Of a stretch of 33,756 nt of DNA, positions 28,521 to 33,756 are shown piece by piece (the stretch's first letter is position 1; each line of letters begins with the position of its first letter). A program made the position numbers and the translations under genes. Where the stretch lies: the NCBI GenBank assembly GCA_001839685.1, contig MLAK01001111.1:1-33756 (forward strand). The letters run 5' to 3'. The notes under the pieces were generated by a model, which had not been told where the DNA came from, did no database searches, and saw only the letters and a program-made list of their open reading frames with translations. This DNA is from Tritrichomonas foetus (Eukaryota > Parabasalia > Tritrichomonadida > Tritrichomonadidae).

Positions 28521-29819
28521 ATGGCTTACCTCTCATGGGACACATCAGCAGTTGCCGAACAACTCGACGCACTCGACCTCGGCCAATATTCGTCAAAGTT
28601 CGAACAACACGATATCACAGGAGCTGTTCTGCCTCTCCTACGCGACGAACACCTGAAGGAGCTCGGCATGAAAATCATCGGACATCGTCTTCGCCTCCTG
28701 AAATGGATCCGCGGGCTGGAAACAGGTGATGCTCCAACATCAAATCGAAACAGATCAAAACCGCCGCGGACGGCCCAGCCAGACCCTCCGAGGGCCCCAT
28801 CATCAGGCTCAGACGAATATGCTGCCCCTCCGAACAGCGCCGGACCGCACGGCGGATCCTCATCTGGCGGGGGCGGCCAGGCTGGAGGCGGCCCAAGCAC
28901 CGCCAGCAATTGGGAGCAGAAGCGCAGACAGATGATGCTCAAAAAGATGCAAGCCGATAAAGGCGGAGGAGGAAACTCGCAAAATCAACAAAATCAGCAA
29001 AAACAACAAAATTATCAAAAGAAACAGCAAAACACGCCACCCGAGGAGGATTACCCGTCTGGGCGCTCAAGCGGCCGTCTCATTTCCCAGGATGTCATTG
29101 ATGAAGCTCCTAAAATGGCCAAAAAAACACCTCAACAGCAACAGCGGCAAAATCAAATTCAGAAGCAACAACAGCAACAACAACAAAGAAGACAGCCATC
29201 AAGAAATGCTTATGAAGATGATGATGAAAATGAAGACGATAGTGATGATGGTTATAAACCACCACCACCACCACCAAAACGTCCAGCGCAAAGAAAGCCA
29301 ATGTCTTCGGCACCTCCTCCACCTGCCGATGAAGACGACGGAGACGATGATCGAGTCGAATGTGCTTACTGCCATCGTAAGTTCGCGTCAGACCGAGTTG
29401 CCAAGCACGAAGAAGTGTGCGCAAGAATGTCGACTAAGAAGAAACGTGTCTTCGATGCACAGAAAATGCGTCTGAAGGGAACAGAGGCTGCCCAATACGC
29501 CACAAAAGCACAGAAACAGCCAGAATCCAAAAAACCATCGAAATTCAAACAAGAGCATCAAAAACTTGTTGAGGCACTTCGTGCAGCAAGAAAGATTCAG
29601 GCGTACGAAAAAGCGAAGGAAGAAGGAAAAGCGGTTGGACCGCCTCCCGAGCTGCCGAAATACGAAATCGAAGACGATGATAGAACACCTTGCCCATATT
29701 GCGGAAGGAAGTTCGGTGGAGATGCAGCACAGAAACACATTGCTGTGTGTGAAAGGATGAATGGAAATAAAGGAAGAATGAACATGGGTGGAGCAAACAG
29801 ACGAGGAGGAAGAAGATAA
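28521..29819 (+). CDS. SAM-domain protein with two C2HC zinc fingers (ZC2HC1-like)
   Basis: 432 aa, ATG start. Residues 4-66 are a SAM domain (VAEQLDALDLGQYSSKFEQ, then LRDEHLKELGMKIIGHRLRL). About 70-275 is a disordered linker: Gly/Pro/Ser-rich, then long Gln/Asn runs, acidic D/E clusters and polyproline PPPPPPK. Two zf-C2HC_2 fingers follow: Cys281, Cys284, His296, Cys300 and Cys391, Cys394, His406, Cys410, each of the form CxYCxRKF...KHxxVCxRM, separated by a basic helical stretch. The end is Gly/Arg-rich (GGANRRGGRR). ZC2HC1-type fingers are typical of cytoskeletal or flagellar proteins in protists, so a scaffold role is inferred. The 5' half is far more GC-rich than any other part of the window, suggesting strong codon selection in an abundant protein. 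Confidence 0.85.
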   Translation: MAYLSWDTSAVAEQLDALDLGQYSSKFEQHDITGAVLPLLRDEHLKELGMKIIGHRLRLLKWIRGLETGDAPTSNRNRSKPPRTAQPDPPRAPSSGSDEYAAPPNSAGPHGGSSSGGGGQAGGGPSTASNWEQKRRQMMLKKMQADKGGGGNSQNQQNQQKQQNYQKKQQNTPPEEDYPSGRSSGRLISQDVIDEAPKMAKKTPQQQQRQNQIQKQQQQQQQRRQPSRNAYEDDDENEDDSDDGYKPPPPPPKRPAQRKPMSSAPPPPADEDDGDDDRVECAYCHRKFASDRVAKHEEVCARMSTKKKRVFDAQKMRLKGTEAAQYATKAQKQPESKKPSKFKQEHQKLVEALRAARKIQAYEKAKEEGKAVGPPPELPKYEIEDDDRTPCPYCGRKFGGDAAQKHIAVCERMNGNKGRMNMGGANRRGGRR

Positions 29820-29898
29820 TTTTTTTCTCATGACATAGTTTGATTTTTTATACATAAAAAATGTTATCATTGAAAGAATAAATAATAATCTTCTTTAG

Positions 29899-30040
29899 AT
29901 CGTTGAAAACGATTCGCAATTCTGCATTTCCCAATATTAGAAATCAGACTGTTTCATCCAATGATTTCGCTATTAATTCACTCTTGAATAGAAAGATTTG
30001 ATAATCTTTCAAGAATTATTAACAATTGTTAATAACTTGA
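29899..30040. repeat. Cluster of three hairpin-forming inverted repeats
   Basis: ATCGTT-GAA-AACGAT is at 29899-29913. GAAAGATT-TGAT-AATCTTTC (8-bp perfect arms, 4-base loop) is at 29991-30010. TTATTAACAATTGTTAATAA, a perfect 20-bp palindrome at 30016-30035, can be extended by TCAAG/CTTGA (30009-30013/30036-30040) with a two-base bulge. All lie in the 303-bp spacer between the SAM/zinc-finger and alkyltransferase genes. This could mark 3'-end formation or a decayed element. Confidence 0.75.
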
Positions 30041-30122
30041 AGAAGGATTTTGAATTGATTATGAGGCCGTTTAAAATAAAAATTCTGAAGTATAAATAAT
30101 TAATTATATTTGATTAATCTCA

Positions 30123-30674
30123 ATGTTTTCCATTCATGATGTAAAGAATATTTTGACAATCAGAGTTTTCTGGTGTGAATCGTCTCCAAAGAAGTGGAAA
30201 ATACAATCCATAAACGATCAGAAAAGTACATCTAAAAAATACGATGATAAAAATTATCCCCTTGAACTGAAGGAAACAATAAATAATTTTGATACTTTTC
30301 TTAAAGGATTTATGGATGGAATAATTCAAACCGTTCCAGATGATTTAATTGATTTTAAATCACAAAAATTGACTGATAAACAAGAAAGCGTGTTAAAAAC
30401 ACTTATGACTGAAGTTCCTCGTGGCTCTGTAATTACATACAAAAATCTAGGCATCAAATCAGGTGTTGGTCCAAATGCCTCGAGATTTGTTGGAAACACA
30501 ATGCATTTGAATTATTGGCCTATTATTATTCCATGTCACCGAGTTGTTAAATCTGATTATTCTCTTGGAAATTATTCTATGAATGGTCCTTCAATGAAAG
30601 AAAAGTTATTAATTGAAGAAGGAATTTCCATAAAAAATCATATTTGTAAAATGCCCACAGAAATTGTTGAATAG
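30123..30674 (+). CDS. O6-alkylguanine-DNA alkyltransferase (MGMT/Ogt)
   Basis: 183 aa, ATG start. The C-terminal DNA-binding/alkyl-acceptor domain (about 84-173) is complete: LTDKQESVLKTLMTEVPRGS, VITYKNLG, the arginine-finger region ASRFVGNTMHLN with Arg121, the active site PIIIPCHRVV with acceptor Cys138, and GNYSMNGPSMKEKLLIEEG. The enzyme repairs O6-methylguanine by irreversibly moving the alkyl group to Cys138. The N-terminal domain is short and poorly conserved, as is usual for the family. No targeting signal is obvious. Arg-finger, PCHRV and the downstream glycine motif are all intact, so activity is expected. Confidence 0.93.
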   Translation: MFSIHDVKNILTIRVFWCESSPKKWKIQSINDQKSTSKKYDDKNYPLELKETINNFDTFLKGFMDGIIQTVPDDLIDFKSQKLTDKQESVLKTLMTEVPRGSVITYKNLGIKSGVGPNASRFVGNTMHLNYWPIIIPCHRVVKSDYSLGNYSMNGPSMKEKLLIEEGISIKNHICKMPTEIVE

Positions 30675-30770
30675 AATCTGTTCATTAATTTCATAGAAAA
30701 TGAAGATATGTTGTTAACTAAAAGAGATGATTTTCTATATTTATGCTTTAATTTAATATGAATTAATATA

Positions 30771-30830
30771 TGACCAATTATTAATTAAAAATACTACCAT
30801 TATTTAGATGTGACCAATTATTAATTTAAA
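30771..30830 (+). repeat. Direct repeat TGACCAATTATTAATT, two copies
   Basis: TGACCAATTATTAATT begins at 30771 and again at 30811, exactly 40 bp apart, ahead of the ATG at 30873. Each contains CCAAT. The shorter core TGACCAATTAT also occurs at 26369-26379, upstream of the LRR-PP2C gene. It may be a transcription-factor site or a local duplication. Confidence 0.6.
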
Positions 30831-30872
30831 AGTAATAATTGTTAAGGTGAATAATTTCACCAGTAAATGTAA

Positions 30873-31820
30873 ATGAAAACATTATTAGTCGAATTTCTGG
30901 TTTTTCTCTTTATTACTAGCACTACCATATGCTTATTTACAATCAGAGTCATGGATACCAGAAATTCATCTCACAAAATTCTCGAAGAAAATGTGTTTCT
31001 TCCAATCAATGTTCATTATTATTTGGAAAATGGTACTAAGCAATATAAAGTCATTAATTTATACCAGAATGAAACACTTTTTTATGTTGATTATTGGAGG
31101 TCACATTGGTGTCCATACTATAATGATAGAGATTTTTTTCTCTCACATAGAATAAATGAATTTTTACATATTGCACGATCACGAGGATTTCGCATCTTCC
31201 ATCTTCATTGGAAAGGACATGAAGCGAAACTTGATGAACCTTTAAGGAAAAATTATAAAAAAATTGGTGAAGATTTCATTTCACCAATAGTGAAAGATAC
31301 TTGGATAGATAATAATGTAAATAATTCTCTATATATTCCAGGGTTTAAAGATAAATGTATTTATCCAAACTTTGAACGATTTGGTAAAACGAGATGCCAA
31401 AAACCAAATCCTGCTCTAGCTTTTGGTGAAAATGATATAATTGCGTATAATTTTAAGAGTATTGCAACTGTTGCGCATTATCATAAAGCTAAAACTGTGA
31501 TACTTACAGGTGTTCATACAAATCTCTGCATTCGTAGTGCTGCCATGTATTTGGCACTTTTGAATATTTCGGTGGGCTACATCGATGACCTTCTTGATGC
31601 TGGATTTTATTATCCAACACAAAAGAATCATTTGAAGTCGCATTCACAGATGAATCGTGTTTCACTTAAATTCGCAGAAACTTATCATGGATGGGGTGCA
31701 AACAGTTATGATGTTGCTAGAGAATTACTGAAAATGGAACCACAAATTCACGAACCGAAATGGAAAATCTACCCTGAACAAGCAAATCATTTTCACAAAT
31801 ACTACAAAAAAGTAGAGTAA
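30873..31820 (+). CDS. Membrane-anchored isochorismatase-like cysteine hydrolase
   Basis: 315 aa, ATG start. A hydrophobic segment at about 5-25 is a signal peptide or signal anchor, so the rest is probably lumenal or extracellular, agreeing with N-x-S/T sites (NGT, NET, NNS, NIS). The catalytic domain shows the isochorismatase/nicotinamidase triad pattern: Asp73 in FYVDYWRSHW, Lys177 in QKPNPALAFGEND, and Cys219 in ILTGVHTNLCIRSAAMYLAL, with VGYIDDLLDAGFY following. By family knowledge such enzymes hydrolyse amide or vinyl-ether bonds through the cysteine. The substrate is unknown. A membrane-attached secretory-pathway form is unusual for a family that is normally cytosolic. It is tandem with the alkyltransferase gene but not obviously related in function. 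Confidence 0.75.
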   Translation: MKTLLVEFLVFLFITSTTICLFTIRVMDTRNSSHKILEENVFLPINVHYYLENGTKQYKVINLYQNETLFYVDYWRSHWCPYYNDRDFFLSHRINEFLHIARSRGFRIFHLHWKGHEAKLDEPLRKNYKKIGEDFISPIVKDTWIDNNVNNSLYIPGFKDKCIYPNFERFGKTRCQKPNPALAFGENDIIAYNFKSIATVAHYHKAKTVILTGVHTNLCIRSAAMYLALLNISVGYIDDLLDAGFYYPTQKNHLKSHSQMNRVSLKFAETYHGWGANSYDVARELLKMEPQIHEPKWKIYPEQANHFHKYYKKVE

Positions 31821-32287
31821 TTTTCTAACTATCAAGTCCTTGTTTATATAATATATGTATATACTATTCTTAAACTATAGAGCTATGAGGATCATTTTAT
31901 CATATTTCTTTCCATTATATTTTTTCTTTTCTTTCTCAGATTTGAAAACTAGAAAGACCCATTATTGAAGTTAATCTCATTTTAGAACATAATACAGAAG
32001 ATGTGGAATATATAAATTGTATTTTTAATGAACAAAATAGGTTACAAAATTATTTATATCATAATTATCATGCTTTCAACTTAATTGGACTTGAAAATTG
32101 CGTTAAAATTATGAAGAAGTCGCTTAAGGAAAGAAATAAAAAATTTTCAAAATAAAATGAGTTACATGCAAGAAAAATCAACAAATAAACTTAAAATGAT
32201 AAGATAGCTTTCTTTATTCAAGATAAAATTAATATAATAAATATCAAACAACAAAATTATAATTCACACATATGGTTGAAAAATCAA
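31821..32287. other. Convergent intergenic region
   Basis: AT-rich 467-bp spacer between two convergent stops. No ORF or strong inverted repeat was seen. Confidence 0.6.
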
Positions 32288-33442
32288 TTAAATCCAAAAG
32301 AAGATCGAATGTAGCATATTTTGGTAAAATGGAAGAACGAATTCTCCAAATAGTTGAAAAACAAGAACAGTGACACAAACAAGTGAAGCAAATATATAAC
32401 CAACAATGCCACTCTTTTGCTGACACAGGATTTTTCCTACACAGATGTAAGAAATGAATCTGATCATCAAAGTGCGTGGACAGTAAGTTTCCTTGTATGA
32501 TGAAATTGGAATTTTGAATAATAAAACTATCGTTAAAAGTAATTCAAACAAGAAAATATGTTCATTTACGGAAAATTGTGTGAAAAAGCATAAAACTGGA
32601 ATGATAATAAGTGTCCATACAAATAAACCGTTGCAATCGTTCAAACAATGTGAAAAAAGTTCTTTTGAAGAAATCAAATCGAGTGAAATATTTGGAAGAC
32701 GAATTGTTCGATCGATTAATAATAAAACTGCTAAATTAAGAAGCATTGTAAAAATGAAAATAAATATAACATAAAAACGATGAACAGTTTCACTAATTAC
32801 TGAAATTATGATAGGAATGAATAAAATGATATTTTCAATGCGCATTGCAGTTGATATTGATGCGACAAACACAGACAAAAATAGCCAAAATGACCAAACG
32901 TTAAAACTAATTTCAGTTTGATTCATTTTTGATAACGACAATATTATCAACGCAAGAAAAATTATTTCAAGAGCAGATGGAGTTGAACTTGTCAATTCTG
33001 ATATGATTGGAACATCTGTCAGTATTGAAAAAGTTAAAAAAATGGCCAAAATTTGATTTGATGTCTGTGAAATTGTTGCAAAGTAAAAGTATAGCAGTAT
33101 TGATGTAGCGGAAATATGTATTATAAATGAATAATCATCTGGAATTAATGAAAAAATGACATCATTGAAAAAATATTTGAGCGGGAAATTATCACGATCG
33201 TCTTCGTCGAAAGAAAGAGAGGGATTAATAAACGAAAAGTGAAATGCAGCGAATACAATGGGGAAAAAAATAAAAAGACTGAGAATTGAAGGAAATCGAA
33301 AAGGTTTGGTCGCTTCTTTTGGTTTTTGAACAATTCGAACTGGATCATCTAAGGATGATAGTGAGATTCCCTTTCTGATTTTTTGTGGCGGATCATCAAA
33401 AGGCCTTGGGCTCGGATTATGATGTAAAATATTGTTGGACAT
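32288..33442 (-). CDS. Polytopic membrane protein, possibly GT-C-like
   Basis: 384 aa from ATG 33442. An open frame reaches back to a TTG at 33472, but the promoter block at 33462-33486 overlaps it. A hydrophilic, Pro-rich N-terminus (1-50) is followed by about eight or nine hydrophobic segments. After the first segment a loop reads NPSLSFDEDDRDNFPLKYFFND. An acidic FDE-type motif in the first lumenal loop with an aromatic 'KYFF.D' after it recalls the GT-C glycosyltransferases such as protein O-mannosyltransferases, which use dolichol-linked sugars in the ER. The length is short for that family and no lumenal MIR domain is present. The comparison is weak and the function should be read as unknown. 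Confidence 0.55.
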   Translation of the reverse strand: MSNNILHHNPSPRPFDDPPQKIRKGISLSSLDDPVRIVQKPKEATKPFRFPSILSLFIFFPIVFAAFHFSFINPSLSFDEDDRDNFPLKYFFNDVIFSLIPDDYSFIIHISATSILLYFYFATISQTSNQILAIFLTFSILTDVPIISELTSSTPSALEIIFLALIILSLSKMNQTEISFNVWSFWLFLSVFVASISTAMRIENIILFIPIIISVISETVHRFYVIFIFIFTMLLNLAVLLLIDRTIRLPNISLDLISSKELFSHCLNDCNGLFVWTLIIIPVLCFFTQFSVNEHIFLFELLLTIVLLFKIPISSYKETYCPRTLMIRFISYICVGKILCQQKSGIVGYIFASLVCVTVLVFQLFGEFVLPFYQNMLHSIFFWI

Positions 33443-33756
33443 TTGAGCGGCTTTTTGGCACAACCTACACAACTTTTTGAATATTCCTATATCAAAAAGT
33501 TAATACTTCAAACGTTTTCCACGTATATATGGTCTATGATTCAGAAATATACACGGAAAAAGTAGGAAATCAGAAAGATCAACTCTTTGAGTTTATATCT
33601 AGCCAAGTTCAAGATTTGTGTATCATTGAAATTGGTTGTATTTTTCAGAGATTATTTGTTCTTATTCACACAAACTGTGAATAATTCAATTTATTCACAA
33701 ATAGAGATGTATACAAACAAAAGTACACAACCTGGAAATACGTTTATTTTCATTAA
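33443..33756. other. Upstream region of the gene at 33442, to the window end
   Basis: Apart from the promoter block, TTATTCACA-CAAAC-TGTGAATAA at 33662-33684 is a perfect 9-bp-arm hairpin. A third TTATTCACA lies at 33691-33699. No ORF was found. Confidence 0.6.
33462..33486 (-). promoter_or_regulatory. Candidate core promoter block of the gene at 33442
   Basis: Read on the minus strand it begins GAATATTC and continues AAAAAGTTGTGTAGGTT, ending 19 nt before the ATG. It is nearly identical to 6605-6628. The ATG is preceded by CCGCTCAA, compared with CGCGCTAA at 6653. Confidence 0.5.

Noticed and set aside
28526..29870. Several antisense and alternate-frame ORFs across the SAM/zinc-finger gene
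   Set aside because: GC-rich coding DNA lacks stops in other frames. Only the 28521 frame shows domains.
33662..33699. Three TTATTCACA strings matching the bacterial DnaA-box consensus TTATNCACA
   Set aside because: All genes in the window are eukaryotic and two of the copies form a simple hairpin, so a bacterial origin is not credible. Kept only as an inverted repeat.
1..33756. tRNA, rRNA, transposase or CRISPR features
   Set aside because: I looked for GTTCRANNC-type T-loops, transposase or integrase motifs and regular spacer arrays and found none; the only tandem arrays are the two minisatellites.

Overview
The window looks like nuclear DNA of a parabasalid (trichomonad) protist. It is strongly AT-rich, its genes are uninterrupted, and neither the trichomonad 5' splice signal paired with its long 3' branch/splice signal nor any other convincing intron is visible. 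The most diagnostic gene is 26611-27288 (-), which encodes an Initiator-Binding Domain protein of the IBP39 type, a DNA-binding family known from trichomonads. Several genes also carry a TCAYW initiator 10-15 nt before the ATG, as in Trichomonas vaginalis. The AT-richness is closer to Tritrichomonas than to T. vaginalis, but the genus is an inference.

Layout. 1-1321: AT-rich DNA with a perfect 20-bp palindrome and at most a degraded small ORF. 1322-4024 (+): coiled-coil protein with a DUF4795/QRICH2-like C-terminus. 4779-6473 (-): membrane-anchored P-loop ATPase with an acidic, sequon-rich tail, divergent from 6653-9685 (+), a karyopherin-like HEAT protein. 9974-10390 (-): small lysine-rich protein. 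11352-11804 (+): unrecognised small protein. 11943-12729: 19-bp minisatellite interrupted by a 655-base assembly gap. 13224-14978 (+): pseudokinase. 15682-17064 (+): class-2 DYRK kinase. 17666-21751 (+): BIG-type Sec7 ARF exchange factor, followed by a six-copy 20-bp minisatellite. 22570-23520 (+): NEK kinase. 23774-26269 (-): LRR-PP2C phosphatase fusion. 26611-27288 (-): initiator-binding transcription factor. 28521-29819 (+): SAM-domain/two-C2HC-zinc-finger protein in an unusual GC-rich island. 30123-30674 (+): O6-alkylguanine-DNA alkyltransferase. 30873-31820 (+): membrane-anchored isochorismatase-like hydrolase. 32288-33442 (-): polytopic membrane protein.

The genes are not one pathway. 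Signalling dominates the middle (pseudokinase, DYRK, NEK, PP2C), with trafficking, nuclear transport, transcription and DNA repair around it. No mobile element, tRNA, rRNA or CRISPR array was recognised.

The most original signals are non-coding. A 24-25-bp promoter block is shared by two unrelated genes (6653 and 33442). A 13-bp upstream element (AAGCGAACGTTTA) occurs at nearly the same distance and orientation before genes 6653 and 28521. Strong inverted repeats lie at 9761-9849 and 29991-30040. Four gene starts were moved to an internal ATG because the longer frames begin with TTG or extend into non-coding-looking AT-rich sequence.
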